NCBI RefSeq assembly: GCF_029216045.1
Contig: NZ_JAEMVE010000146.1
Coordinates: 1-36,134 of the forward strand
DNA length: 36,134 nucleotides
Origin: Sulfurimonas sp. MAG313
GTDB taxonomy: Bacteria; Campylobacterota; Campylobacteria; Campylobacterales; Sulfurimonadaceae
Reading direction: 5' to 3'
Below the pieces are notes generated by a model that was given only the letters and a program-made list of their open reading frames with translations, did no database searches and was not told where the DNA came from. Below, in pieces: positions 17,305 to 26,326 of the stretch. The first letter of the stretch is position 1. Every line of letters begins with the position of its first letter. A program made the position numbers and the translations under genes.

Positions 17305-18237
17305 TTAACTTGCCTTAGTGTATAAAACAAATGAACGCATAGGCTTAATTTCTTCTTTATTAGCATCTTCTTCTTTAAACTCTTTCATTAATAAACTATA
17401 ACTTTTATGTGCAGAAATAGTTAATGATGATTCATTAAATACATTTAAATGCTTAATCGCATAATCAAATAAATCTTTTAACTTTTTGATTTGAATGTTA
17501 CCAAATTCTAAGAGTTGTGCAATTTGTTGTCTTAGTTCTTCATTTATAGATAGATTTTGTGAAAAGTTTGCTTCATTATCGGGCAGGTTACTTTGTAGAA
17601 AATACACATATAAATAACACTCAAGTGCCTCAGCAAAACGTTGTTGTGAACGCATTAGCTCAGCCTTGTGAAAGATAAACGCCATATACAGTTCATAATG
17701 TCCCGCATTCAGAGAGTTTTTAGCATAAGCATTTAATAAAGAATGCATTACATCACCTGATTGAAGGTTCTTCTTTCCTTGTCCTTGCAGTTGTTTTTCT
17801 ATATAGCTGTATTCGTTAGGAAGAAAAAACTTAAATTTTTTGATTTGTGAGGTAGCTTTCCATTGTAAATCAAACTGAGGCTTTTTTTCAAGCATAACAG
17901 CAACGGTTCCCATGTCTTGAACACGTTTTTGTACAAAGAAAGTTTTTTTACATTCACCACATTTTTTTTCACCTAAGTTTAAAGACTGGTAGGCTTTTGA
18001 ACAATAAGGACATTTTTGATTAAGATTTCCGATTTTTTTAAACTTATCTATAAATCGTTTTTCATATCTCATAAGTATGCGTCTATCAACAATATCAGGA
18101 GATTTTTTAAGGTCACTTTCAATTTTATCTTGAAGGGTATGTGTTGAATCTTTCATATCCATTACAGCGTTTTTTGATATGTTTAGATTAATACCTATGA
18201 TTTTTTTTGTGCCAAATAAGTTTTGAAAAAATTTCAT
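17305..18237 (-). CDS. Zinc-ribbon protein of unknown function
   Basis: I do not recognise this 310-residue protein. It has a treble-Cys-pair ribbon, C76/C79 (CPYC) and C93/C96 (CGEC), after a charged N-terminal region, and no signal peptide or membrane segment. The second half is largely helical, with AELMRSQQRFAEALECYLYVYF around 190-212 resembling a tetratricopeptide-like helix pair. It is a single-gene unit on the minus strand between convergent trpE and divergent aroE. Codon use looks like its neighbours. The Cys pairs suggest metal binding, and the helices suggest a protein-protein scaffold; neither gives a function. Confidence 0.7.
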   Translation of the reverse strand: MKFFQNLFGTKKIIGINLNISKNAVMDMKDSTHTLQDKIESDLKKSPDIVDRRILMRYEKRFIDKFKKIGNLNQKCPYCSKAYQSLNLGEKKCGECKKTFFVQKRVQDMGTVAVMLEKKPQFDLQWKATSQIKKFKFFLPNEYSYIEKQLQGQGKKNLQSGDVMHSLLNAYAKNSLNAGHYELYMAFIFHKAELMRSQQRFAEALECYLYVYFLQSNLPDNEANFSQNLSINEELRQQIAQLLEFGNIQIKKLKDLFDYAIKHLNVFNESSLTISAHKSYSLLMKEFKEEDANKEEIKPMRSFVLYTKAS

Positions 18238-18332
18238 CTTATCTTCCTTGTATTAATGTCTTTTCTTAAGTTTATGATACTACGAAATAAGAAACAGAAA
18301 GTAACTCTAGGGTTAATGAAAAGTAAAGATGT

Positions 18333-18338
18333 TATAAT
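18333..18338 (+). promoter_or_regulatory. -10 box for aroE
   Basis: GTTATAATC at 18331-18339 contains a perfect TATAAT. The transcript would start near 18345, about 16 bases before the ATG at 18361. Confidence 0.5.
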
Positions 18339-18360
18339 CGCATAAAATTAAAGATAATTG

Positions 18361-19161
18361 ATGAAAGACACAAAGCTTTTTGCCATTTTTGGCAACCCCG
18401 TTAAACACTCCCGGTCTCCTCTTATGCACAATAAAGTTTTTAAAAAACTAGGGGTGCAGGCGTGTTATACACGTATTCATTTAGAAGATGGAACGAAATT
18501 AAGAGAAACTTTTTTTGCGCAAAAACTTATGGGAGCCAACATAACGGTACCTCATAAAGAAGCGGCCTATAAAGCCTGTGATGAGATACGAGGGTTTGCT
18601 CAAAAAATAGGTGTTGTTAACACTATTGTTAATGAAAATGGCCGTTTAATTGGCTATAACACGGACGCAGATGGTTTTTTGTTTTCTATAGAAAAATTTG
18701 ATACGCTCAAGACAATTTTAATCATTGGCGCGGGTGGAACAGCAAAAGCCTTAAGCATGAAACTTCAAGAAGTAGGTTATAAGGTGAGTGTTCTTAACAG
18801 AAGCAAGGCCAATCTTGAATATTTTAGTAAGAGTGGTTTTATTACGTTCACTTGGGAAGATTGTCCAATTGTATCTTATGACCTTGTTGTTAACACTACC
18901 TCCGCTGGATTAAGTGATGATAACTATCCAGCACCTTTAGAGTTACTCAGAGGACTTCTAGAAAAAACATCTTATGGGGCGGACGCAATTTATGGGAAAC
19001 TCACCCCGTTTTTACGCTTATGTAAAGAACTAAATCTTCCTTATAAAGATGGAGCGGATATGCTTTTAGGGCAGGGGATACTTGCTAATAACTTATTTAC
19101 TCAAGAAAAGTACAGCTTAGACGAGATAGAAAAACCAATGAAAGAAAGCTTCTCGTTATAA
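18361..19161 (+). CDS. aroE: Shikimate dehydrogenase
   Basis: AroE reduces 3-dehydroshikimate to shikimate with NADPH. Visible motifs: shikimate-binding SRSPLMHN near the N-terminus; NITVPHKEAAY with the catalytic Lys; NTDADGF with the catalytic Asp; the nucleotide-binding loop IIGAGGTAKAL; and the C-terminal DGADMLLGQG. The length is 266. ATG 18361 is chosen over the TTG three bases earlier. The gene ends five bases from the stop of convergent recR. It feeds the same pathway as aroG at 27132 and trpE at 15801. Confidence 0.95.
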   Translation: MKDTKLFAIFGNPVKHSRSPLMHNKVFKKLGVQACYTRIHLEDGTKLRETFFAQKLMGANITVPHKEAAYKACDEIRGFAQKIGVVNTIVNENGRLIGYNTDADGFLFSIEKFDTLKTILIIGAGGTAKALSMKLQEVGYKVSVLNRSKANLEYFSKSGFITFTWEDCPIVSYDLVVNTTSAGLSDDNYPAPLELLRGLLEKTSYGADAIYGKLTPFLRLCKELNLPYKDGADMLLGQGILANNLFTQEKYSLDEIEKPMKESFSL

Positions 19162-19166
19162 ATCTA

Positions 19167-19736
19167 TTAAACTTTTACTCGGTCTTCTAATGCTCTGCTT
19201 AGAGAGAGTAAGTCGATGTTTTCTAAACTAACGCCGGTAGGCACACCTTGAGCAATACGTGTAAAATTAACGTCACAGACACTAAGTTTATCTTCTATAA
19301 AAAGCATTACTGCGTCATTAGCAATAGAAGGGGTTAAGGCAAAGACTATCTCTTTTACACCGGCATTGACCATATCAACCAAATGAGAAGAGTCAAAATG
19401 ATCAAGGTTTTCTAAGACAAAGTATTTTCCATCAAAGATACCACCTTCTTCTAAGGTTAAAATATCTTTTGCATTTTCAACGACACACAAAAGTTCTGTG
19501 TCTCTGCTATCATCAGAACACACCCCGCAAAGTTCATCTTCACATAAGCCACCACACTCTATGCACTTTCGTAAACTACCTAAGGCATTTTCTATGGCAT
19601 GTGCTATTTTAATAGCTGAAAAATTGTCTTGCATAACCATATGATAGGCCATGCGTGTTGCAGATTTCTTTCCAATGGAGGGAAGTGCTTCAAGGGATTC
19701 TACTAAGATGTTAAATTTTTCTAATCCACGTTTCAT
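19167..19736 (-). CDS. recR: Recombination mediator protein RecR
   Basis: RecR loads RecA at gaps as part of the RecFOR or RecOR pathway. The 189-residue protein has an N-terminal helix-hairpin-helix (LEALPSIGKKSATRMAYH), a C4 zinc finger with C58, C61, C70 and C73, and a Toprim domain (LLCVVENAKDILTLEE and later FALTPSIANDAVMLFIED). The C-terminal TRIAQGVPTGVSLENIDLLS is the usual family ending. It lies 17 bases downstream of mltA on the same strand. Confidence 0.95.
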   Translation of the reverse strand: MKRGLEKFNILVESLEALPSIGKKSATRMAYHMVMQDNFSAIKIAHAIENALGSLRKCIECGGLCEDELCGVCSDDSRDTELLCVVENAKDILTLEEGGIFDGKYFVLENLDHFDSSHLVDMVNAGVKEIVFALTPSIANDAVMLFIEDKLSVCDVNFTRIAQGVPTGVSLENIDLLSLSRALEDRVKV

Positions 19737-19753
19737 AAAAAAGAGTATACCCT

Positions 19754-20845
19754 TTACTTACTTTTATTTAGGTAATCATTTGGGATAAGTATCCATAACA
19801 CAAGATGTGCCTTCATCTGACCTGCTTGCTCCTTAGCCTTAGCACTTGAGCCAAAAAATATATCTATTCGGGACTCACCCTTTATAGCACCTCCTGTATC
19901 ATGGGCAAATACAATTTTTTGTATATCTTGGTTTTGTAAGGGCTCTTTTGTCTTGATATACAAGGGAAGACCTAAAGGGATATTTTTTCTATCCACTGCG
20001 ACAGAAAAACCTGCTTCTAATACAAGTCCTAAAGACCCAGTGGCAGGCTGAGTTCTTTTTTCAAAAAATATATAAGAAGGATTTGTATTTAGTATCTCAT
20101 CTCTTATATCAGGGTGTTGCTGAAGGTAGGACTTGATGCTTTGTAAAGAAACTTCTTCTTTAATTAAATATCCTTTTGTAATCATCTCTTTGCCAATAGA
20201 AAAATACGGATGTCCATTTTGATCGGCATATCCTAGATAGATAAAGCCACCTTCATCAAGTTCAACAATACCTGAACCTTGGACATGAAGAAAAAACAAG
20301 TCGATTTTATTGTTGACATAACATAAGGGTGGCTCTTTTAGCGCCCCAGCGTTGATCTCTTTTCTAGAATAAAAAGGAATAACCTTATTTTCATATAAAC
20401 GACCTCTAAGAGGTTTGTTGATTTCATAGTTTTTCAAGAGCTTAATTCGTAGCATTTGAGAAGGTACACCATAAACAGGGTAAGGATACATAGTACTTTG
20501 TACTAAAGAGCCCTTTAAAGAAGGTTCATAATACCCTGTGGCTAATGAAGTTTTTGCTAAGGCTTTAAACGGTGTGAAATTGTCTTCAAAAAACATATGT
20601 GCATTTTTTGATTCTAAGGCATTGCGACACACTATCTCAAAAAGTTTTTGGCCGGTGAGCTTTGCACATGTTTTTTTAAAAAGCTCTAAAGAGTTTTCAA
20701 AATCTTGATTTTCCCATGCCGGTAGTTGGGCAAAAGAAACTTTGTTATAACTTCCATAAGAAATTGATTGCAACTGAGTGCTTGGCTTGATGGAGCAGGC
20801 TGAAAAGAGGATGATTGTCAGGAATAAGTAGGGTAAGTATTTCAT
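19754..20845 (-). CDS. mltA: Membrane-bound lytic murein transglycosylase A
   Basis: This outer-membrane lipoprotein cleaves the MurNAc-GlcNAc bond to form 1,6-anhydro ends. The N-terminus is a lipoprotein signal with lipobox FSAC (C17). MltA blocks include ATGYYEPSLKGS, FYSRKEINAGAL, LFFLHVQGSGIV, GYADQNGHPYFSIGK and, at the C-terminus, AHDTGGAIKGESRIDIFFG, where the Asp in RIDIFFG corresponds to the family's catalytic aspartate. The length is 363. It is divergent from dnaJ and followed by recR. Confidence 0.93.
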   Translation of the reverse strand: MKYLPYLFLTIILFSACSIKPSTQLQSISYGSYNKVSFAQLPAWENQDFENSLELFKKTCAKLTGQKLFEIVCRNALESKNAHMFFEDNFTPFKALAKTSLATGYYEPSLKGSLVQSTMYPYPVYGVPSQMLRIKLLKNYEINKPLRGRLYENKVIPFYSRKEINAGALKEPPLCYVNNKIDLFFLHVQGSGIVELDEGGFIYLGYADQNGHPYFSIGKEMITKGYLIKEEVSLQSIKSYLQQHPDIRDEILNTNPSYIFFEKRTQPATGSLGLVLEAGFSVAVDRKNIPLGLPLYIKTKEPLQNQDIQKIVFAHDTGGAIKGESRIDIFFGSSAKAKEQAGQMKAHLVLWILIPNDYLNKSK

Positions 20846-20921
20846 AAATCGTATTGTAGCTAGTCTAAACCAAAGGTGAGCAAAAGAAGTGAGTATTTAC
20901 TAGCTAAATATTGCGTAAATT

Positions 20922-20929
20922 GCTATAAT
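20922..20929 (+). promoter_or_regulatory. -10 promoter for dnaJ
   Basis: TATAAT at 20924-20929, preceded by TTGC, lies 31 bases before the ATG of dnaJ in the divergent gap with mltA. I see no CIRCE-type inverted repeat here. Confidence 0.5.
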
Positions 20930-20959
20930 TTCAAAAAAAGATTTGGATACAGATACATT

Positions 20960-22087
20960 ATGGATGAATTAAGCTATTACGAGATTTTAGAAGTAACAAC
21001 AAGTGCAGACAAGACGACCATTAAAAAGGCCTACAGAACTAAGGCTAAAAAGTACCATCCTGACAAAAATCCAGGAGATTCAGAAGCAGAGCATAAGTTT
21101 AAACTATGTAATGAAGCCTATCAAGTCTTAAGTGATGAAAAACAACGTTCAGTTTACGATAGATATGGAAAAGAAGGCCTTCAAGGTGGCGGCGGCGGTC
21201 GTGGTGGATTTAGCGGCGGTGGATTTGATGATTTAAGCTCGGTATTTGAAGAGATGTTTGGTGGCTTTGGTGGGGGTGGCTCACGTAGACAGCAACGTGG
21301 CGCTCAAGAAAAATATCCTCTTGACTTAGGTCTTAATATGGAGATAAGCTTTAAAGAAGCTATCTTTGGCTGTGATAAAGAATTAGACTTTAAATATAAA
21401 GATTCTTGTGGGACATGTAAAGGAACGGGTGCTAAAGGCGGCAAGGTTAAAACGTGTTCTCAATGTGGTGGTCAAGGTCAAGTGTATGTGAAACAAGGGT
21501 TTATGACCTTTTCTCAAACCTGTCCTGTGTGTAATGGTGAAGGCTCAGAGGTTGCTGATAAATGTGGTGATTGTAAGGGTCAAGGCTTTAATGAGGTTAA
21601 GGATACAGTGACTATTAAAGTACCAGCTGGAATTGATAGTGAAAACCGCCTAAGAGTTTCAGGTCATGGAAATAAGGGGAAATCCTCTTCACGTGGAGAC
21701 TTGTATGTAACGTTTCAAGTAGCTGAAGATGAAACTTTTATTCGACATGGAAACGATATTTATTTAGAAGTGCCTGTGTTCTTTACACAAGCTGTACTTG
21801 GTGAAACTATTAAAATCCCTTCTCTTACGGGAGAGTTAGACTTGGAATTAAGCCAAGGAACTAAGGATAAGGCACAGTTTAACTTTAGAAATGAAGGCGT
21901 TGCTGATGTTCATGGACATGGAAAAGGGGACTTAGTCGCTCAAATTAAACTGGCGTATCCAAGCTCATTAAATACAGAACAAAAAGAACTTCTAGTTAAA
22001 TTACAAGAGTCTTTTGGACTAGAATCTAAGCCTCATGAAAGTACCTTTGAATCTGCTTTTGATAAGGTTAAGGGTTGGTTTAAATAA
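20960..22087 (+). CDS. dnaJ: Chaperone DnaJ
   Basis: DnaJ is the Hsp40 co-chaperone that delivers substrates to DnaK and stimulates its ATPase. The J domain (1-70) contains the HPD motif in YHPDKNPG. A Gly/Phe-rich linker (about 76-115) follows, then four CxxCxGxG zinc repeats ([32 protein letters not shown]) and the C-terminal substrate-binding domains. The ATG at 20960 gives a normal 375-residue protein starting [12 protein letters not shown]. The upstream in-frame extension to 20876 would run across the promoter and is not credible. Confidence 0.96.
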   Translation: MDELSYYEILEVTTSADKTTIKKAYRTKAKKYHPDKNPGDSEAEHKFKLCNEAYQVLSDEKQRSVYDRYGKEGLQGGGGGRGGFSGGGFDDLSSVFEEMFGGFGGGGSRRQQRGAQEKYPLDLGLNMEISFKEAIFGCDKELDFKYKDSCGTCKGTGAKGGKVKTCSQCGGQGQVYVKQGFMTFSQTCPVCNGEGSEVADKCGDCKGQGFNEVKDTVTIKVPAGIDSENRLRVSGHGNKGKSSSRGDLYVTFQVAEDETFIRHGNDIYLEVPVFFTQAVLGETIKIPSLTGELDLELSQGTKDKAQFNFRNEGVADVHGHGKGDLVAQIKLAYPSSLNTEQKELLVKLQESFGLESKPHESTFESAFDKVKGWFK

Positions 22088-22100
22088 AGAGATTTATGTG

Positions 22101-22122
22101 TCCCTAATGTTTTTATTAGGGA
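22101..22122. terminator. Stem-loop between convergent dnaJ and DUF1882 genes
   Basis: TCCCTAAT (22101-22108) pairs perfectly with ATTAGGGA (22115-22122) around a six-base loop, 13 bases after the dnaJ stop. No long T tract follows on either strand, so its terminator role is inferred from position. Confidence 0.4.
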
Positions 22123-22181
22123 TAGTGATAGTAAAGAAGCAATACTTGTTCTTTATTAGCTTTAGAAAAAAAATGAGAACT

Positions 22182-22724
22182 TTACATATGCTTAGACCAA
22201 GAAGCTCCACGTTCTTTAGCATAGACCTCTTGAGGGATATTTAATATATTATATTCTAGGGGAAGGTCTTGAGTAGGAAAGACCCTCCATTGTTTTGGCA
22301 TCTTTGAAGCAAGCTTGGCTGAGATGACCTTAGCGAGCTGATACGCCTCTTGCAGGTCAGTATGTCCTTTGTGGATATAAAGATGAAGATGACCTGGTGT
22401 TTTTGTTTCAAAGGCAGTGAAATTAATATAGCCTTCTTCCCTTAATAAGAGTTGCGCTCGATGATAAAATCTTTGAGGATCTCGACCATTATAATCAATA
22501 ACAATATTTTCAACCTTATTTCTAGCATTGATAAGGGAATGAGCTACTGTAACTTCGCCTTTGATATGTTCATTGATAATTTGTTGATTAAGAGTTTTGG
22601 AGACTTTTTCATATTTATTATAAAATGTTCTTCCCTTGTAAGAAAGCTTTTCAACGACACTATCAGACTTGATCCAATAATGATTAGATACCATTTTAAT
22701 AAGTTTTAAATCCATGGCTGTCAT
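22182..22724 (-). CDS. DUF1882 family protein, Campylobacterota-type
   Basis: This 180-residue soluble protein has no signal peptide or membrane helix. Visible blocks are HYWIKSDSVVEKLSYKGRTFYNKYE, VAHSLI, VENIVIDYNGRDPQRFYHRAQLLLREEGY and TPGHLHLYIHKGHTDLQEAYQLA. The family is conserved in Campylobacter and Helicobacter beside glyA, as I recall, and its function is unknown. The HLHLYIHKGH stretch and conserved basic residues hint at nucleic-acid or nucleotide binding, which is only a guess. AGGAGG lies five bases before the ATG. It ends the cvpA-fur-lysS-glyA series. Confidence 0.78.
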   Translation of the reverse strand: MTAMDLKLIKMVSNHYWIKSDSVVEKLSYKGRTFYNKYEKVSKTLNQQIINEHIKGEVTVAHSLINARNKVENIVIDYNGRDPQRFYHRAQLLLREEGYINFTAFETKTPGHLHLYIHKGHTDLQEAYQLAKVISAKLASKMPKQWRVFPTQDLPLEYNILNIPQEVYAKERGASWSKHM

Positions 22725-22756
22725 ATAAGCCTCCTACAAATGTTATCTTATCTACT

Positions 22757-22786
22757 TGGCTAAGAAAACAGAATGCTTCTTAGCCA
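22757..22786 (-). terminator. Stem-loop between glyA and the DUF1882 gene
   Basis: TGGCTAAGAA (22757-22766) pairs with TTCTTAGCCA (22777-22786), a perfect 10-base stem with a 10-base loop, just past the glyA stop on the minus strand. No T tract follows, so it may be a weak terminator or an mRNA-stabilising end. Confidence 0.4.
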
Positions 22787-22808
22787 TCTAAAAGGAAAAC
22801 CCTTTATC

Positions 22809-24062
22809 TTAATAAGTAGACTGTGTATATATAATAAACTCTTTTGCCATCGTTGTCAACTCTTTTTTCACTTTTTCTTGAATATCTGTATTATTGATGT
22901 CATCTAACACATCTGCCATACGTGTAGCAATAAGCTCAAATTCTTTTTCTTTCATACCACGTGAAGTAAGAGCAGGTGAACCTACACGAATTCCTGAAGT
23001 AACAAAAGGAGAACGAGTCTCACCTGGAACTGTATTCATATTTACTGTCATACCAGCATTTCCAAGAGCAGCGTCAGCTTCTTTACCTGAAAAGTCTTTG
23101 TTGATAAATGAAACAAGTACAAGGTGGTTATCTGTACCATTTGATACAACATCATATCCACGTTTGATTAAAACGTCTGCAAGAGTAGAAGCATTAGCCT
23201 TAACTTGCTTAGCATATACAGTCCATTCTGGAGATAAGTTGAACTTGAAACCAACAGCCTTAGCCGCGATAACATGAACAAGTGGCCCACCTTGAAGACC
23301 TGGAAAGATTGCCGAATTAATCTTCTTAGCAATATCCGCGTCATTAGTCATAATCATTCCACCTCGAGGACCAGCAAGAGTCTTGTGCGTTGTAGTCGTT
23401 ACAACATCAGCATATGGGAATGGGCTAGGGTGCTCGCCTGCACATACTAAACCAGCAATGTGAGCGATATCAGCAAATAAAATTGCTCCCACTTCATCAG
23501 CGATTTCTCTAAACTTTTTAAAGTCAATTTCTCTTGCGTAAGCTGATGCGCCACAAACAATAATCTTAGGCTTAGTAATCTTAGCAATGTCCATTACTCT
23601 TTCATAATTAATGCGACCATCAAGTTCAACACCATAAGTAAAAGAAGAATAATTCTTACCTGAAAAAGAAGGTTTAGAACCATGAGTTAGGTGCCCACCA
23701 TGAGAAAGGTCCATACCTAATATTTTTTCACCAGCCTTAAGTAATGCCGCATAAACCGCGCCATTTGCCTGAGAACCTGAGTGAGGTTGAACATTAGCAA
23801 ATTTACAGTCAAATAATTCGCAAGCTCTATCAATGGCAAGTTGCTCTACCTTATCTGCGTATTCACAACCACCATAATAACGTTTACCAGGATAACCCTC
23901 AGCGTATTTATTTGTAAATACTGAACCCATAGCTTGCATAACAGCAGGAAGTGTAAAGTTTTCAGATGCAATCATCTCTAAGTGTTCAGACTGACGCTCA
24001 ACCTCTTGTTCACAATATCCAAATACTTCTGGATCAAATGTTTGTAAGTTACTAGTGTTCAT
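22809..24062 (-). CDS. glyA: Serine hydroxymethyltransferase
   Basis: GlyA interconverts serine and glycine with tetrahydrofolate and is the main source of one-carbon units. The 417-residue protein has [12 protein letters not shown] near the start, the folate/PLP region [44 protein letters not shown] and the PLP-lysine motif [16 protein letters not shown]. It follows lysS on the same strand after a 104-base gap containing a perfect stem-loop. Confidence 0.97.
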   Translation of the reverse strand: MNTSNLQTFDPEVFGYCEQEVERQSEHLEMIASENFTLPAVMQAMGSVFTNKYAEGYPGKRYYGGCEYADKVEQLAIDRACELFDCKFANVQPHSGSQANGAVYAALLKAGEKILGMDLSHGGHLTHGSKPSFSGKNYSSFTYGVELDGRINYERVMDIAKITKPKIIVCGASAYAREIDFKKFREIADEVGAILFADIAHIAGLVCAGEHPSPFPYADVVTTTTHKTLAGPRGGMIMTNDADIAKKINSAIFPGLQGGPLVHVIAAKAVGFKFNLSPEWTVYAKQVKANASTLADVLIKRGYDVVSNGTDNHLVLVSFINKDFSGKEADAALGNAGMTVNMNTVPGETRSPFVTSGIRVGSPALTSRGMKEKEFELIATRMADVLDDINNTDIQEKVKKELTTMAKEFIIYTQSTY

Positions 24063-24098
24063 GTTTATTCCTCTTAGGTTTTTATTATTTGATTCTTA

Positions 24099-24119
24099 AA
24101 ATTTGGCAGAGCCAAATTT
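24099..24119 (-). repeat. Perfect inverted repeat between lysS and glyA
   Basis: AAATTTGGC (24099-24107) and GCCAAATTT (24111-24119) form a nine-base stem with a three-base loop. A second palindrome, GCGATTAATCGC, lies nearer lysS at about 24141-24152, in a GC-rich patch unlike the surrounding AT-rich DNA. Attenuation or differential expression of glyA is possible; no T tract is present. Confidence 0.5.
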
Positions 24120-24166
24120 AACACGTCAGCCGTGAGCTCGCGCGATTAATCGCTAAAGAGCAACAT

Positions 24167-25699
24167 TTATTCGGGGTTATTGATTTCGTTATCGATACAT
24201 TCTTGTTCTGCTTTTGTAATGGGCTTCATAGCAGGGAAAAGAAGTACATCTCTAATACTATGTTCATTCGTCAACATCATAACAAGGCGGTCAATACCTA
24301 TACCCTGTCCTGCTGTTGGCGCCATTCCATATGAAAGGGCCTTAATGTAGTCCTCGTCCATCTCATGAGCCTCATCATCTCCACCACATTCTTTACCAGC
24401 AACCTGCTCAGCAAAACGTGCATGTTGATCTATTGGGTCGTTTAACTCAGAAAAGGCATTGGCTATTTCTTTACCTGCGATAAACAGTTCAAATCGTTCT
24501 GTAATAGCAGGATTTTCATCTGAACGTCTAGCAAGTGGTGAAATCTCTACAGGATAGTCTGTGATAAATGTTGGATTAATTAACTTAGATTCAACATATT
24601 CATCAAACATTTCTGCTTGAAGTTGACCTATATTCATCTTCTCATTTACTTTAACATGGTCTGCTTTTAAATACGCAATGATTTTATCTTTATCATTAAC
24701 AATATCTTCAGGAACCCCACCGATTTCAGATAATGATTTTACTAAACCAATTTCTCTAAAGTCTTCAAAGTCAATGATATAATCACCATAAGGTAGTTTA
24801 GTAGGACGGTTTAAGTGCTCAAATAAATATCCGAAAAGCTCTTTAGTTAATTCTATGAGGTCTTTATAATTTTTATAAGCCCAGTAAAACTCTATAGAAG
24901 TAAATTCAGGATTATGTGTTGCGTCCATTCCTTCATTTCTAAAGTTTCTATTAATTTCAAAAACTGCTTCAAATCCACCAACAATCAGACGCTTTAAATA
25001 AAGTTCAGGCGCAATTCTTAGGTATCTATCTACTCCAAGAGCATTATGATGCGTAACAAAAGGCTTGGCGTTTGCTCCACCAGGAATGGGGTGCATCATA
25101 GGAGTTTCTACTTCTAAAAATCCCTTATCTTCAAAGAAATGACGAATTAAAGAGATCACCTTAGAACGAACCTTAAAGGTTTTTCTAACCTCTGAGTTCA
25201 TAATTAGGTCTAGGTATCTTTGACGGTAACGTGCTTCCTTATCTGTAATTCCATGATACTTTTCAGGAAGTGGAGAAATCGCCTTAGTTAAGATTTTTAA
25301 GTCTGTAATGTTTAAAGTAAGTTCACCCTTTTGAGTTACAAAAGGAAAACCAGCAACTTCAATAATATCACCTACTTCCATAAGCTTTTTAATCTCGTTA
25401 TAAAAGCCTTCGGCCATATTGTCTCTGGCTAAATATACTTGTAGTACTCCAGACTCATCTTCTATCTTTAAAAAGCTTGCCTTACCCATAAGACGGTAAA
25501 GTTTAATACGACCAGCAACGGTATACGCACGTTCTTCCGCTCTTTTATTTTCCATGCTTTGAACATCAGAATTAATGTTTATAAACTTAGCAATGCTTGT
25601 ATCTCTTTGTGAATCATTACGGTAAGGGTTGTATCCTAGTTCACGAAGCTTTTGTGCTTTTTCTATTCTTTGTTGTACGTATTGGTTTTGAAATGGCAA
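24167..25699 (-). CDS. lysS: Lysyl-tRNA synthetase, class II
   Basis: LysS charges tRNA-Lys. The N-terminal OB-fold anticodon-binding domain includes [21 protein letters not shown]. The catalytic class II core has motif 1 ([21 protein letters not shown]), motif 2 ([29 protein letters not shown]) and motif 3 ([14 protein letters not shown]). The length is 510, as expected. It lies between fur and glyA in the order conserved in this phylum. Confidence 0.97.
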   Translation of the reverse strand: MPFQNQYVQQRIEKAQKLRELGYNPYRNDSQRDTSIAKFININSDVQSMENKRAEERAYTVAGRIKLYRLMGKASFLKIEDESGVLQVYLARDNMAEGFYNEIKKLMEVGDIIEVAGFPFVTQKGELTLNITDLKILTKAISPLPEKYHGITDKEARYRQRYLDLIMNSEVRKTFKVRSKVISLIRHFFEDKGFLEVETPMMHPIPGGANAKPFVTHHNALGVDRYLRIAPELYLKRLIVGGFEAVFEINRNFRNEGMDATHNPEFTSIEFYWAYKNYKDLIELTKELFGYLFEHLNRPTKLPYGDYIIDFEDFREIGLVKSLSEIGGVPEDIVNDKDKIIAYLKADHVKVNEKMNIGQLQAEMFDEYVESKLINPTFITDYPVEISPLARRSDENPAITERFELFIAGKEIANAFSELNDPIDQHARFAEQVAGKECGGDDEAHEMDEDYIKALSYGMAPTAGQGIGIDRLVMMLTNEHSIRDVLLFPAMKPITKAEQECIDNEINNPE

Positions 25700-25756
25700 T
25701 TTTCAATCCTCTTTTGATTTGATATTAGTTACCTTTAACAAGGTCTACAAAATGTT

Positions 25757-25837
25757 AGAGACAAAGTCTCTGCAGTTCTAATGTTTAGAAGTTAATACTT
25801 ATAAACATTAGAACTGTTTCTCATACAAATGTATGAG
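25757..25837 (-). promoter_or_regulatory. Cluster of three stem-loops between fur and lysS
   Basis: Three perfect inverted repeats lie in the 140-base gap: AGAGAC/GTCTCT with a three-base loop (25757-25771); a 15-base stem 25773-25787 with 25802-25816 and a 14-base loop; and CTCATAC/GTATGAG with a four-base loop (25820-25837). They are read in the fur-to-lysS transcript. No strong T tract follows, so this may be an attenuator, an RNA-processing or stability site, or a small mobile repeat. Confidence 0.55.
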
Positions 25838-25839
25838 TC

Positions 25840-26307
25840 TTACTCTTGACAGTTCTTGCAAAGACCATAAAGTTGCATAGAATGATCTTTGATTTTAAAA
25901 CCAAACTCTTTAGCAATAAGTTCTTGTCGTTTTTCAATCTCATCATCAACAAATTCTGTAATTTCACCACAGTCTATACAAATCATATGATCATGATGGT
26001 CTTTAGCCCCTAGTTCATACTTTTTTCCCTGAGCTCCAAAAGACAAAGAGGTGACGATATCAGACTCTTCTAGTCGAGACAAGGTTCTGTATATAGTAGC
26101 AATACCTGTTTTTAAGTCAGGATGCTTTTGTTGAATAAGCTGATGAAGTGCCTCAGGTGTAAGGTGCTCATCCGAATTATATAAGGTTTCTAAGATGATT
26201 TCTCTTTGAATAGTGAATTTTTCACCATTCTTTTTCAGTAAGATTTTAAATTCTTTTAAAAGAGCTTCAAACTCAATCGTTCGTGATGTAAAATCATGTT
26301 GACTCAT
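25840..26307 (-). CDS. fur: Ferric uptake regulator family protein
   Basis: Fur is a metal-dependent repressor of iron uptake. The winged-helix domain (about 20-90) includes FTIQREIILETLY and the recognition-helix region TGIATIYRTLSRLEE. The dimerisation domain has the metal ligands HHDHMICIDCGE (H104, H105, H107, C110, C113) and a second pair C150/C153 near the end. I chose ATG 26307 because AAGGAA lies just upstream, giving 155 residues. The longer frame from 26349 would overlap cvpA. PerR is the main alternative, but position after cvpA and before lysS matches Fur in Campylobacter as I recall. Confidence 0.9.
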   Translation of the reverse strand: MSQHDFTSRTIEFEALLKEFKILLKKNGEKFTIQREIILETLYNSDEHLTPEALHQLIQQKHPDLKTGIATIYRTLSRLEESDIVTSLSFGAQGKKYELGAKDHHDHMICIDCGEITEFVDDEIEKRQELIAKEFGFKIKDHSMQLYGLCKNCQE

Positions 26308-26326
26308 CTGGGTTCCTTGCATACAT

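Noticed and set aside
20876-20959. N-terminal extension of DnaJ
   Set aside because: It would cross the TATAAT promoter, and DnaJ normally starts at the J domain, matching ATG 20960.
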